64,000 nucleotides of DNA from Cyclaneusma minus (GCA_037179335.1 JAKZHN010000021.1:372001-436000); one strand, 5' to 3'; numbered from the stretch's first letter, positions 46,694 to 58,715 are shown. The notes: generated by a model not told the origin, from the letters alone. Made by a program: numbers and translations.

Positions 46694-46954
46694 GTGTGGT
46701 TCAAAAAAATGTGGAATTCCTATTTGGGAATTATGCGGGTGCAGCGGCCGCTCGCGCCCGCAACCATCAAAATGCTAAGTAAGCACCTGGGAAAATGGAT
46801 TTAGCCACACGGTTTTCCAGCACCTTTGCCACATTGTGGCTGTGGTTCTAGTGGCTAAATGGCCTGGTTGTAGGATTTTGATAGGGGCGGACGCTAGCGG
46901 CCGCTGCACCCGCATAATTCCCAAATAAGAATTCCACACTTTTTTGACCCGCAC
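46694..46954. mobile_element. MITE-like element with ~60-bp terminal inverted repeats
   Basis: About 261 bp, no coding capacity. The left end (46694-46753) and right end (46895-46954) are inverted copies of about 60 bp: gtg(t/c)gg-tcaaaaaa then tgtggaattc(c/t)tatttgggaattatgcggg, followed by tgcagcggccgct. Most of the few differences are C/T or A/G transitions. The interior is partly self-complementary too (ggatttagccac and gtggctaaatgg). No clear target-site duplication was found, so exact ends are uncertain. It sits about 210 bp downstream of the 5S gene and 360 bp before the HeLo gene. Confidence 0.8.
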
Positions 46955-47311
46955 GAGTAGTTTGTGCTATCTTCGTGCATAATCTCAGGTCCTCAGCCGG
47001 GGGGCCCACTCTCGAGCGCGTCAACGGTCGTTGCGAGCAAAGATTGGTATGGAATCTCTCTCTCTGCAGTCTCCAATGTCTGGTTTATCGTCTTGTTCAT
47101 CAGTTTTCCATTTAATCATGTCGATTTTCCATGACCATGAGTTGGCGCACACGGTATTTTATGAACTTCTTTGGCCATTGACATATCCCCCCTTCTTCTC
47201 TCGTGTGACCCCGGCGTCTCACGAGAGCCTCATTCCACCCCGCATCTCAAGGCCGCTCGCTGTCGCTGTCCATGATACATACTCTCTGTCCATGATATTA
47301 GCTTCGACACC

Positions 47312-49436
47312 ATGGCCGAAGCCCTCGGCACCGCCCTCTCCATCGTCGGCGCCGTCGGCGTCCTCGGTCAGATATTCGACGGCTGCATCAAAGCCTATTC
47401 GCTCTTCACCTCAGCCAGCAATGTCGGACGCGACTCCGAACGCCTAGTATGCAAGATCCGCATCGAAGAAATGCGATTGCTTGTTTGGGGCCGAGAATGG
47501 GGTGTTATGGAAGGGAAATTGGAAGCCCATTTGCAGGCTGAGAGTAATGCTGGTAATGAGAGGATGAGAGCGCTGGCGACCCAGATATTGCAGGAGTTGT
47601 ATAGGACGATTACGGATTTTGGGAGATTGAAGGAGAAGTATGGGATTACGGAGGAGCCGCTGAGTCCGGGGGAGGAAAAGAAGATTGCGCAGAAGATTGA
47701 GAGGACTGGGATGGCGAGTCGAATACGGAATGAGCTGTACGTAGTTGGTGCTTTCTTTCGTGTCTTCAAGCTTTCTGGTAAGGTCTCAGATATCAGATTT
47801 CGTGATTTTCATTTTTCAACAGCTTCGTGAGCCTCAGAGTTTCCAGTTCTTGAAGCCTTCTCAAGTCCTGGGAGCTTTTACCTCTTCCCGAACCCTTCTC
47901 GATCCCTTAAAGTTTTTCCAACTCCTAGATGCCTTCTCGATCCCCTGAAGCCCTTTCACTTTCAATCAGGCTGTCAGATAAAAGGTCGGTCCACTCTAAG
48001 TATAGAAAGCCACTAAGCGAGCCAAACTGAATCTCAGACTCTCAAGTCCGTGATAGCATCTGGAGCCGCATGGTTCGGCAGGGAGCTATGTATAAGTTCC
48101 ATCTGTCCTACGATCTCTGGAAGTTCTTTCTTATTCACCATAATTATCTCGTTCATTACAGAAATCACGGGTCTAGAAGGGCTGACAAGAATCAAGAACT
48201 TTGAGGGCCAAATGGGTCATCGCAGACAAGGAAAAGTTTACCGTACTCCTCAAAGATCTGAAAGACTTTAATGACGGACTGGAGCAATTGTTTCCTCCTT
48301 CCAGGCTGGCAACTATCCACAGGACCTGGCAAAACCAGTTATTACAAAAGGCCTCACAAGACCTAAGCCAGCTCAAACTCCTCGAATCAGCATCCATCGA
48401 CACATATCCCCGTCTAAACGCATCCGCCTCGCTTAAACAGCTCCGAATCAACCTCGACCTCAAGCCACAAGCCTCATTCAAACCGACCTACGCTCTCAAA
48501 ATAGCGCGACCTTCCTTATCTATTCTAGACAACGATCCCAGACGCAGCACAGCAACCTACCAAAACTCATCCGGAACCTCGCACCAAGATGTCGTCGTCG
48601 AATGGATCCCCTACGACAAAGAAGACATCGACGGCCGCGTCCACCACATCCGCCGCATCGACGACCTCGCCCGCATGATCCACAGCGCCTCCTCGCGCCA
48701 CCCCGACCTACACACCCTCAACTGTCTCGGCTATACCGACGACTCTGCCATGTCCCGCTACGGCCTCATCTACTCAGCCCCTTTCCCCACATCCTCGAAC
48801 CTCGCTTCCCTAATCAGTTCCAAAGACTTCCGCACTCCAGACTTGGGTGACCGTTTCCGCCTCGCCCACACTCTTGCCATAGCTCTGTGGTCCTTGCATT
48901 CGCTGGATTGGCTACACAAGTCGGTTTGCTCAGCAAACATCTTGTTTTTCCCCTCCGCTCCCAGTGCTGCAACCAAGGCTGCTACGCTCTCCGCCGCCAC
49001 AGTAGCACCCATCACCTCTCCCTTCCTCATCGGCTTCGACGCCTCACGGCCCGACCAAGCTGCCGAGTTTTCCGTAGCCGCACGAAACGGCTCCAATTCG
49101 TCGTCAGAAATCCTACATCGGCATCCAGACTCCCTAGACCCCTTTCGACGAAAAACGTATTGCAAGAGCTACGATGTGTATAGCTTAGGCCTTGTGTTAT
49201 TGGAAATTGGATTGTGGAAACCGCTGCAGAATTATTGGAAGCCGAATTATTCGGCAGAGAAGTTTAGAGACAAAGTTGTGTGGCCGGTGTTGGTGCCAGG
49301 ACTGGGAAGCAAGACCGGGGGGTTGTATAGGAGTGTGGTGGAGAGGTGTTTGGGTGCGAGGGCGGATGCGAGGGTGGAGGAGGTGGGGTTGCTTATGGAG
49401 TGGGTTGTGGGGAGTTTGGAGAGTCTGAGGGTTTGA
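47312..49436 (+). CDS. HeLo-domain pseudokinase (MLKL-like architecture)
   Basis: Two exons (47312-47736, 48206-49436) give 551 residues. The N-terminus (AEALGTALSIVGAVGVLGQIFDGC...VCKIRIEEMRLLVWGREWGV) is a HeLo domain, the four-helix membrane-active domain of HET-S and relatives. The C-terminal half is kinase-like: SLHSLDWLHKSVCSANILFF is the catalytic loop (about 379, HRD replaced by HKS), LIGFDASRP replaces DFG (about 416), and SYDVYSLGLVLLEIGLW is the conserved helix F. Missing HRD Asp and DFG Asp suggest a pseudokinase. HeLo is structurally related to the four-helix domain of mammalian MLKL, which is also followed by a pseudokinase. The 469-nt intron is unusually long; its acceptor (CTGACAAG...TTTGAG) is chosen for phase and branch site and is the weakest point. 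A cell-death role is inferred. Confidence 0.8.
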
Positions 49437-50419
49437 CGATAGGATGACAGTAGGATGCGAAAGTGGGACGTGGTAGGAGGTTATCTATGCGGTGGCGGGA
49501 TTTGTGAGTCATTAGTTATGATGGGTACCGGAGGACAGACAGTTCGCCCAGGAACTTGGAGAGCATTGGGCTAGTTATATATGCTTGTAGCTTAGCAGAG
49601 ACCCTAGCAACTATACACTGAGAGAAATTTGAGTTTTTGTTGCACGTCGATGAGGGCGTACATTCCCGGGTCTGCCACACATACGGCATCTTGTCACTCT
49701 CCAGTAATTTGTCGATGTCTGTACTCTCTGTCATTTCAATTTTCAAGGTTTCACCTGCCGATTTGCTTCCTCACTATCTCTGTTTTAGCCCGAGATATAT
49801 TTGTAGATACGCTATACCCGATAAGGCAACCAGCAAATAAAAAAGTGGTTTTGTTGCACGTCGACGGAAACCACATGCCATATATCAATAGATTGCAAAT
49901 TTTCTGGAGATTACGAAAATAATAGTCTCATCCTTATAACTTCTAAGTTGAAGCCGTGAAATTAATTAGCAATTTCGAGTTTCAAAAGCTACCTGAAAGC
50001 GTCGTCATTTACCTCATCCAGACAGCGGTATCACCAGTCTTGGTGGCTTGCTACCCCATGTCCTCGCCACTGCGTATCCAAGGATTGTTTTTGTGGAACT
50101 GCTGTGCAGTGCTCGTAAACAGGGAGCCTATCAGGATCACGGAAAGCCTACCCTGTCAGGTAATGCGCCCTTTCATGTCAAAACATCCGCGGGGCACAGC
50201 ACATAATATCGAGAGCTTCGAATTGGCGATGCTGAGAAGCATGTTTGTGTTTGAGAATAAAACCACTCGATTCACCACACTACTTACTTCTCTCTCGCTC
50301 TCGCAACTGTTTCTCACTTATTCATCCTTCCTGTCGTTTTGATCACTACTCTGTCGTCCGAGATCCCGGTCCTTGACCATTGATCACGCTCACAGAATTA
50401 CTATCGCCAACCCAAAATC
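49437..50419. other. Intergenic
   Basis: About 1 kb. A 16-bp block, ttttgttgcacgtcga, occurs at about 49635 and 49851 in direct orientation. No supported gene. Confidence 0.45.
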
Positions 50420-51265
50420 ATGGAGGAATTCGAGCTCCACTCAGCATCCTTCGAAGACCTACCAAAGCTGGTAGATGTCATGCTACGTGCCTACTCGAAA
50501 GACCCCATCATCACCATCGGCTTCGGCAAACTCACCCCCCAAGAACGCCATTCCTATTTCCTCTTCGTCCTGCGTGAGGATTGGAAAAAACCTGGAACCC
50601 GCATGTACAAGCTCGTTGAAAGTGGTACTGGGTATGACAGATTGCTAATTCCCAATTCCAACAACATCAACATTCCATTTGCACTATGGAGCTAGGAGCT
50701 GATGAACAGTGGTAAAAATAGCAAGATTGTCGCTTTCGCAGAATGGGTATTCCCTACGGCGGGGAAAGATGGGGACAACGTTGAGGATACAGCCATTGAG
50801 AAAGCATCAGCGACAGTAGCAGCTGTCGAGACAACACCACATTCCCAAAGCGAGACACCAGAAGGAGTCGATTCCGGAGCCGTAGGAACTTTGATGAAGG
50901 TTGAGAAAGCATATCGAGACAAATACTACGATCCAAAGTCCATGTACTGTAAGTTCCTATCCATACTATTACTAGCCACCACAAGTTTCCAAAATTCTGC
51001 TGCTGACACGGTATTGAAAGTCTTGCATGCCCTGGCCACATTGCCAGAATACGGACGCAGGGGATTGGCACAACGCTTGCTGCAAGAAGGCACGAGATTG
51101 GCTGATACGGAGGGAATGAGGTGCTATTTGGCGGCTTCACCGACAGGGGCTCCGTTGTATAAGCGCGAGGGCTGGGAGGAGGTTGATCGGTTTACGGTTG
51201 ATATGGTGGGTGGGGTGACTAGGACTAATTTGATCATGATTAGGAAGCCGAGGGGCGCGGAATGA
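50420..51265 (+). CDS. GNAT-family N-acetyltransferase
   Basis: Three exons (50420-50631, 50710-50948, 51021-51265) give 231 residues. The GNAT fold is visible: FELHSASFEDLPKLVDVMLRAYSKDP (strand 1/helix 1), KIVAFAEWVFP (strand 4), then LHALATLPEYGRRGLAQRLLQEG with the acetyl-CoA pyrophosphate loop GRRGLA, and CYLAASPTGAPLYKREGWEEVDRF as the end. An acidic insert of about 50 residues lies between strands. This type acetylates small molecules or proteins with acetyl-CoA; the substrate is unknown. Donor GTATGA at 50632 is preferred over the nearby GTACTG because only it joins ESGTG to GKNSKIVAF in phase. Confidence 0.9.
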
Positions 51266-51573
51266 GATTGTTGAGGTTGTTTCTTCTGGATGAATTTGGA
51301 GTGGGCTGGAGACAGAACGCATGTTGTGAGGAGGGAAAAACGGACTGGTGGGGGGAGAGTGCACTGAGAGAAGACGGTAGTTTGAGCGGAAGAAAACGAA
51401 CTGGTGGAGAGGAAATGGGGTGAAGGGAGTTATCACAGCTGTAAGAATAACTTTGCACTTCCGCCCCTGCTATCCAAATGCAGTGGCGGCACAACACATG
51501 AACGAACCTTGTTTCTTCAACAGATCAGAGATCGTTCTTCATTCTTCAAGACTACCGAATCGCCTATGGTATT
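51266..51573. other. Intergenic, convergent 3' ends
   Basis: 3' flanks of the GNAT gene and the minus-strand gene; nothing else seen. Confidence 0.4.
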
Positions 51574-52233
51574 TCATACGCAATTAGCCACACGCGCAGG
51601 TGCTTGCTTTCTGTCATTCCCCGCATCAAAAAACCATTCCCAAACGCCATGGCCGTCAGAAAGCCATACCTGATCGAAACCTTCCCTCACGTAACTCCAG
51701 GCCGGACCTTCTTTCTTCCTAGTCATGACAAGAATGCTTTGAACTCGAGAGGCGATCCCAAACTCGAGAATCAATCCTGAAACCGACAGCCGATTCTGAA
51801 CTCCAGAGTCAATGATGCTCCCGGCTCCCCAAAGATGAAGAATTTCCAAGAACTCCGTAGCATCGCATTTCTCTTCACGAACTCGCGGCGAAGTCTCGCT
51901 GCCCAATATTCATCTGCGCCATTTGCGCCGACTCCCTCCGTGCAGACGTATCGTATGGTTCCGTAGCTCTGGCAGAGAGTAGCGCATCGTAACTCGGTAA
52001 TCCGTCGGTAGTATCTATGTCGTTGCCCATGAGAAGGCGATCGTGTGCTATGCGCAATTCGGCGGCGTTTTGGTGGAGTTCGGCTTTGGCGGCTTTGCGC
52101 CTTTTGTAGCTGATGGGGATAGGAATGTTAGTTGTGATGTTGAGGTGGTGGATAGTAGGGGAAAGGATAGAGAGACGAACGATTCGAAAACCATGTTGTA
52201 GACGGAATTGCTGCCGAGGAGCTTGTGGAGCAT
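51574..52233 (-). CDS. Small protein of unknown function, three-exon model
   Basis: Proposed exons 52233-52181, 52109-51883 and 51776-51574 give 160 residues in phase. Exon 1 reads MLHKLLGSNSVYNMVFES and exon 2 YKRRKAAKAELHQNAAELR...GLPSYDALLSA. The last exon ends with a protein-like, Trp-rich segment (PAWSYVREGFDQVWLSDGHG, VWEWFFDAG). Both introns use the uncommon donor GTTCGT, with acceptors CATCAG and TTTCAG. If intron 2 is not removed, exon 2 ends at 51875 after FAASS (95 residues). No signal peptide or membrane helix. Family not recognised; the splice model is moderately sure. Confidence 0.5.
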
Positions 52234-53227
52234 CTGAGAGGCGATTCCGTGTTATAGAAAGGGGGACCAGTGGCGATCCCGCTCGACCGAGGATGTTTAG
52301 TGGTAGTTAAGTATGGATATGGCACCGCAGGATTGCAGTGTTTGGGAATTGGTAATTGTGGTTTGTACCTTGACTTTATGGCGATGTTATGCGAACGGCA
52401 AAAGGAAGAAACTGAAACACAGACCTACAGTTCTCTTATATCATTCTCCTATTCCACAAGTTTTGAGGCTATTAACGTCATGTGTACGACTAAGGTGGAT
52501 GAGGGGCGAGTTTTGGGCGCTCACGATCCGTAGATCATTGCCGCTTTCGGGCGGACCCGGCGGTTCGGCACTGGCGGATCGTCCGGCTACTGACTCCGAG
52601 TCCGTGGCCGATGACGACGTCGGTCGTCACTGGATGCACGCTCGCAGCTCAACGTGATTGAAGTGGACATTGCAGTCTTTATAAGTAACCGCGATTGAGT
52701 TTCTCAGTATTGAGACTAAGACTAGCTTGCAACCCCAGCTGATTTAGAAACACTTCGGAGTAAAACCCCGCATACTTCCTGATTCTGGGGATTTCTCGGA
52801 TCGCCTGGATGAGGTAACCTCGATTATGAGCACTGCACAGGATGGCAATCTTGGAAACAGCATTCCGTAAAGCACGCTTGCCCTATGCCATCAACCTTGG
52901 TGTCTTGCGAGCCTCATCGCACCGCGCCCACATGGCAAACCTGATGATGGCCGAGTCTAGATGCCGCGCTATCAGCGAGCATTCCGCCGACAAACCAACC
53001 ACAACCTAAGCTGATGTATCTTCATAGCTCTACCTAGATGACCTACTATTATCCCTCCACGACATCGCAAGGGCGCCCAGGCCCGTACCATAGTCACCCA
53101 TACAAGCCGTGCGGGTATTCCACGTCCCCGGTCCAAGGGCTTCCCAAACGAAGGGCCCAAGGGGCAAGTGTTTGCTCCTGCGTCCTGTCGTCCCTGTACC
53201 GCCAGGACGACATATCGCAGGCCTGCA
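52234..53227. other. Intergenic, divergent promoters
   Basis: Upstream of the histidine kinase. An 81-codon ATG frame (53038-53283) overlaps the kinase start in another frame and may be a leader ORF or chance. Nothing else supported. Confidence 0.4.
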
Positions 53228-56200
53228 ATGTCGGCTGCTTCGAGGCCGCGAGCTCAGGACAAGAACAACCTCTGTCGGATTAATTCCGAGACGGCTAGAG
53301 AGCGAGAGGTCTTCAAGTGAGTCTGGTCTACCACAGAGCATCTTGACAAAGCCAATTGACCTGACCTGAAAAGGTACTACCAACCTCTGGTCACCAGACC
53401 TGGTTCTGAAGATGCCCAGCCCCATTCTTCCTGGGACACGCCCCTGACTGCCTTCGCTCAACTGGGCGCATTGCGACTCAACGTCAAACGATGTATGGTC
53501 AGCCTCGTCACTCGAGAAACCAAATATATCATTGCCGAGTCCACGCGCACCTTGTCCCTCCAAGCCGACCATGTCCACGACAAGAACGACGAAATGTCGA
53601 CTGGGGTGAAATCGATGCCCAAAGCAGACGGAGTCATTTCTCATGCTGTCGACGTCTTTGCCGGCAACACGGAGTGTGTTCCAGAATGCGCCCAGCGGGA
53701 TGAAGATAGCGAGCTGAGCCATATCGTCGTTGCCGATATTTGCAAGGACTCCTGTCAGGTCCGCAGGGGGCTCTTCAAGCAGGTCCAGAACATGCACTTT
53801 TTCGCGAGTGTCCCACTCATTTCGAAAGCCGGCTTCGCCATCGGAGCCTACTCTGTATTCGACGACGAACCCCGCGATGGCCTCTCAGCCAAAGAGCTGA
53901 GCTTTCTCAAAGACATGGCTCGTACCACTATGGAACACCTCCACACGAGGAGAGGCAAGAGCCAGCACTACCGGTCCGAGAAGATGATCAAGGGTATGGG
54001 ATTGTTCGTCGAAGGAGGATCGAGTCTGAGAGAGTGGTGGCTTCGTACGGGACACGAGTCTTCGCCTCCGAATTCCGATAGGGGTGGAAATCAACGGTCG
54101 CTTGAAGAGAGGGCGGATTTGAAATTTGGTGTGCAGGACGTGGCAGAAGATTTTAGACCCGAAAATATAGAAGCCATTGGCTTGAAGGGGCAAAGTATCG
54201 CGAGTCGCAGACCGCTAAATTCGGAGACGGACAGTCACAGTGGCAGCGTACTGACTTCCATGGAATCCGACACAGAGTCTAGTGTTGGGTATCCTGTATC
54301 GGAAAAAGCTGATCAGTCCACTTTTGCTTTCTCAACTACAGCCAGTCGAGATACGTCTGCTCTTTCACCCCCCAAATCGCCCCCTGAAAGATTACCCCCA
54401 GACACTGAACCGAACACTGCACATACTTCGCCCGCTGCAAAGCCTTCATCCGGTGGGAACGCACAGCCTTCGTCCACTGCTACATCACCGTCCGGATCCC
54501 GCTTACAGGAAGCCTTGGTGTCAACGAGTTTAAAACACACGTTCGCCAGAGCGAGCAACCTGCTTCGGGAATCCATGTCCGTCTCAGGAGCTTTGGTAAG
54601 ACATTCATGGCTTGTACTTTGCCTTGGAATTCACGAGGCGTGAGCGGTTCATCATTGTTGATTCTGATTCAGGATTGGCAACAGTTCTCGGAATTTATCA
54701 AAGTTTTCAGGATCGATCCAAGTTATTATGGCTCATCAACGCATCATGCTTGATCTACATCGTTAGGATTGGTCCAAGTTTTAGCATTGATTCTCAATAG
54801 GGGCAGTAGACAGACATGCCACGGAACAATTGCTAATTCTTGTTTGACAGTTCCTCGATGCCAGCGTCGGCTCGTTCGGCGGAAAGGCTGATCAAGGGCA
54901 TGACACAGCGCCCTCAGCATTTATGCATGGCTCGACTCCTGATCCCACTTCCGGCAGTGACGAAGAGCTAAAAGCTAAAGACGAGCGAGCGAGTCCACAC
55001 AATACAAAGACCTGTGGAATTCTAGGGTATTCAACGCCAACTCGATCCAGCCTTCAGATGCATAAAGCCGACCAGTTACATTCCACTGTGCCCGAATCAT
55101 TTCTCCGGAGATTGCTAAAGCGTTATCCTCATGGGAAAATATTTAATTTGGATGAAGATGGTGTCGTATCTTCATCGGGTGACGAGGAGACTGCAAAGGT
55201 CCTGGCCAGTACTGCAGTGGTCAAGGAGAAGGACGAGGACTCACCGGCGCCGAAGCCTAGAAGAAAGCTAACCAAAGAGGCAGAGTTCAGTACAATTCTA
55301 CAAATCATACCAGGCTCCAGGAGTATAGCATTTTTTCCGTTATGGGCCACGCACAAGGAACGATGGTTTGCAGGCGGTTTTCTGTGGACTACTGATCCCA
55401 CGCGAGTCCTGGTGCCGGAAGAAGACTTGACATTCTTCGCGGCTTTCGGTAACAGTATAATGGCGGAGGTCGCTCGTCTAGATGCCTTGGAAGCTGCGCA
55501 GATGAAGGTACGTTCTGATCTCCCTTCCAGCGCCCGACTAGAATATCGAGGCCATACCAAATTATCGGGCCTGAATCAAATCTTTGAAATTTGTTCAAGT
55601 CATTGGAACTGGCTTCAAGTCTTGAGGCTGTTCCATGTTAGAGCTGATCCAAGTTCTTGAAACCGACCCAAGTCCTTGAAGCTGGTCCAAGTCTTTGCGG
55701 TCTCGGAATAAATCCAGACGAGTCGCGGTTATGACGGTGTCAAGACATTCATCATTCACCTCCCTATATCCCTTTCACTCCACTATCGTTCCAGTAGTTA
55801 CAATGGGCGTGGGATCATAGAAGCTAATCATCATTAAGGTCAATTTCATGTCCAGCATTAGCCACGAATTGCGATCTCCACTACACGGCGTTCTCGCCAG
55901 CACCGAATTATTGCAAGATTCCTCTCTGGATACCGCCCAGGCTGATATGGTGAACACAATCGAGAGCTGTGGAAGAACCCTTTTAGATACTATCGACCAC
56001 GTTCTGGATTTCTCGAGGGTTGACACTCGCCATAAACAACAGGTCCGAAAGTCTAGGAAACCGTTAAAACCATCTTTTAGGCAGGTTAAAGGGCAGAAAA
56101 CTCGAGGCCGAAAGGTAACCTGGGATTCGGAAAGCGCGGCGAAGGCCCCAGATTTGGGTGTCCTTACAGAGGAAGTGGTGAACAGTGTTTATGCTGGGCG

Positions 56201-57974
56201 ACATCATCGCAACCCCTCTGCTACTACTTTCCAGAGGCGCCCCGACAGCGATGCGTATGGGTACCGGAAACCTGGAAAGTTGCCGGTCATGGTTATTATG
56301 GACATTTCGTACCGCGAAAACTTCAAATTTCCTGTCGAGCCAGGCGCTTGGCGAAGAATCATCATGAACGTCTTTGGCAACGCTCTTAAATATACAGCCA
56401 GCGGCTTCATCAAGGTCTGCCTAGACACAAAGGGTATATCAAGACAGATGCAACACCAATAGAACCTCTGCTAACTCTTTTCTCTGTAGATGAGATTGCG
56501 AAAGACGGGTCGTCTCGCTACCTTGTCACTCTCACCGTCAGTGATTCTGGGAAGGGAATATCTCCAGAATTCCTCCGCAACCATCTCTTCACCCCCTTTG
56601 CCCAAGAAGACTCTCTTGCTGTTGGCACCGGCCTAGGACTGAGCATTGTGCGCCAGATTGTGGATGACATGGGCGGTACTATAGATTACCAGAGCGAGAC
56701 AGGCAGTGGTACCAAAGCTGTCATACAGCTGCCCATGCCAGCATTATCACTCCCCTGGAGTGCCGAAGAACCGTTTGGCAAGCAGATCGAAACAGCCCGC
56801 AAAAAGACTCGCGGTTTACGAGCATGCCTCATCTCCTTTGACGTTACTCCAGACATGGATGATACTTCCGGCATTTTGTTCACAGAAGCTGAACGGATGT
56901 TTTCCCTCAAATCAGCTCTCACATCCCTATTGAAAGACTGGTTTCAGATGGAAGTCAGCTTTAGCAATTTTCTGAGCACCTCCAAAGCAGACGTAAACCT
57001 GGTTATGGAATCAGACTTCGTTGCTCTGAAAACCAACGACTATTTCGAGATTGACCAAGCCTTGAAGGCCTCGCAAGGCGAGCCAAGCCCCGCAAAGCTA
57101 CCCATCTTGTTAGTTTTAAGCTCCCTAGACTCAAACATGACAGACGAGATCGTAGGAGGATTCAACATCATCAAGCTACAACAACCCTACGGCCCCTCTA
57201 GAATGGCCAACGTGTTCTCCCGCTGCTTGGAACAGCGAGACCGACCTTCCTCTTCCTCAAGTCCCTCCAAGCGACCCACCATCCCAGATCGTAGATCTAG
57301 CGCGACTGACACAACAAGCGCCTTTCCTGCCGCAAGCCCATCAAAATCACTTGCTGTGCGAACCCGCATTCCCCTCCAAAACAGCATCGACTCCCCTCCC
57401 ATGCAATTCGATGACCAACCCGACACCTCACTCCCCACCGTCCTCCTCGTCGAAGACAACGAAATAAACCTCAAAGTATGTTTCTTATCCTCTTCCCACC
57501 TTTTCTCCCCTCCCCATCACTCAACTAACGTCCGATTCTCTCCAGCTTCTCGTAACCTACATGCGCAAACTCCACGTCCCCTTCTCCGCCGCCGTCAACG
57601 GCCTCGAGGCCCTCGAAGCCTACAAGTCCGCCACGCAACCCTACGACGTCATCCTAATGGATATTTCCATGCCCATCATGGACGGCCTCACCTCGTCGCG
57701 CGAGATCCGCAGTTTTGAGAAAAACAACGATCGTGTTCCGAGTACGATTATTGCGCTCACTGGGGCGGCGAGTCCGGAGGCAAGACAGGAGGCTTTTGCG
57801 TCTGGGATTGATCGGTATTTGACGAAGCCGGTGCCGATGCAGGTGCTGAAGAATATGCTGAGTGAGTTTAAGACGCAGAGGTTGCATCAGAGGAAGGTGG
57901 AGAAGAAGAGGGATAGGGGAGAGAGTAGTGCTGAGAGGGTTGCGGGTGTGGAGAAGGAAAAGCCCCAGGCATGA
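53228..57974 (+). CDS. GAF-domain hybrid histidine kinase
   Basis: Six exons (53228-53316, 53374-54595, 54851-55507, 55839-56433, 56490-57475, 57546-57974), in phase, 1325 residues. The start fits the fungal pattern MSAASRP...SETAREREVFKYYQP. A GAF-like region (LTAFAQLGALRLNVKRCMVSL...VPLISKAGFAIGAYSVFD) is followed by a Ser/Pro-rich linker. HisKA has the phospho-acceptor His665 in SISHELRSPLHG. HATPase boxes are NVFGNALKYTASG, DSGKGI and TGLGLSIVRQI. The receiver (VLLVEDNEINLKLL, Asp1222 in LMDISMPIMDG, TKPVP) ends the protein. It passes phosphate His to Asp and then probably to a separate HPt protein and response regulators of the HOG-type pathway. No transmembrane helix, so likely cytosolic; the stimulus is unknown. 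Two introns (255 and 331 nt) are long and repeat-bearing. Confidence 0.93.
54596..54850 (+). repeat. Long intron of the histidine kinase with degenerate repeats
   Basis: Contains repeated fragments such as gattcaggattgg, ggatcgatccaagtt and ggattggtccaagtt. Similar words (gatccaagttcttgaa, gacccaagtccttgaa, ggtccaagtctttg) recur in the next long intron. Confidence 0.6.
55508..55838 (+). repeat. 331-nt intron of the histidine kinase with CCAAGT/TTGAA repeats
   Basis: At 55570-55700 four or five degenerate units of about 20-22 bp can be read, centred on tccaagt(c/t)(c/t)ttgaa. They extend an intron that in other genes of this window is 50-80 nt. Confidence 0.6.
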
Positions 57975-58267
57975 TAGGGAACTTGTGGTTCGGTCTTGGT
58001 AATTGCATGGTCAGCGGATTTGCGATTTTTTGTGGAGTTGAAAAAATACCCAAGGGGAGTTCTATACAGACGGCTTTCAGGCCGCGAGGTCGGTGTTCTG
58101 GGTCAGTTTTTGTAGCATTGCGTGGGCTCTTGAGCAGAGTGTGTATTGAGAACAGTTTGAGATTGAGCGGATGAATTAGATACCCTGAGTCACCTTACGA
58201 AAACGAATGTTCACGTGGGGAAAGGTGGAAGTTGACGAATGCTTGTTCATTCCTATGGTAGCACACT

Positions 58268-58375
58268 CAACGCCAGAGCCCCTTCTCGATTCCAGCTTCA
58301 TCTGTCGATTTCAGCTTTATCACTCGACGCCGGATTCTCTTTTCGACGCCAGAATCTCCTGTCGATGTCAGATCA
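58268..58375. repeat. Degenerate minisatellite, ~24-bp units
   Basis: Successive units of the form (c/t)tcgacgccagaatctcctg, for example ctcgattccagcttcatctg, tcgatttcagctttatcac, tcgacgccggattctctttt, tcgacgccagaatctcctg and tcgatgtcagatc. Confidence 0.65.
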
Positions 58376-58715
58376 TACTCCAATTGAGCATAGCCCAACG
58401 AGCACATCTGACGAAGCCCAGGTCATTGCACCCTAGTCCACAGCTAATGTTTAGCTCGTGACAGTAGATGACAGATGTGAATTCGGCGACAATCTCAATG
58501 CGGGAATTCAGAAAGCACCCGGAGATCTCGCGAATACCAGATAGGACAACGATTCTCATATCTAAATATCACGTCAAGCCGAGAGAAACCCACTAGGCCA
58601 AAGGGTTTCCACTGTTTGACATCGATTATTCTAGCTCCCAGGCCCTCTCTCAAGCCCAGAATGTTTTGCCAGATGCACCTCGGCTTTGTGATATCCTGAT
58701 GACGATCTTTCTGCT

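Noticed and set aside
53030..53797. Long 255-codon frame on the minus strand
   Set aside because: It is antisense to exons of the histidine kinase, has no domain, and arises from the kinase's codon usage.
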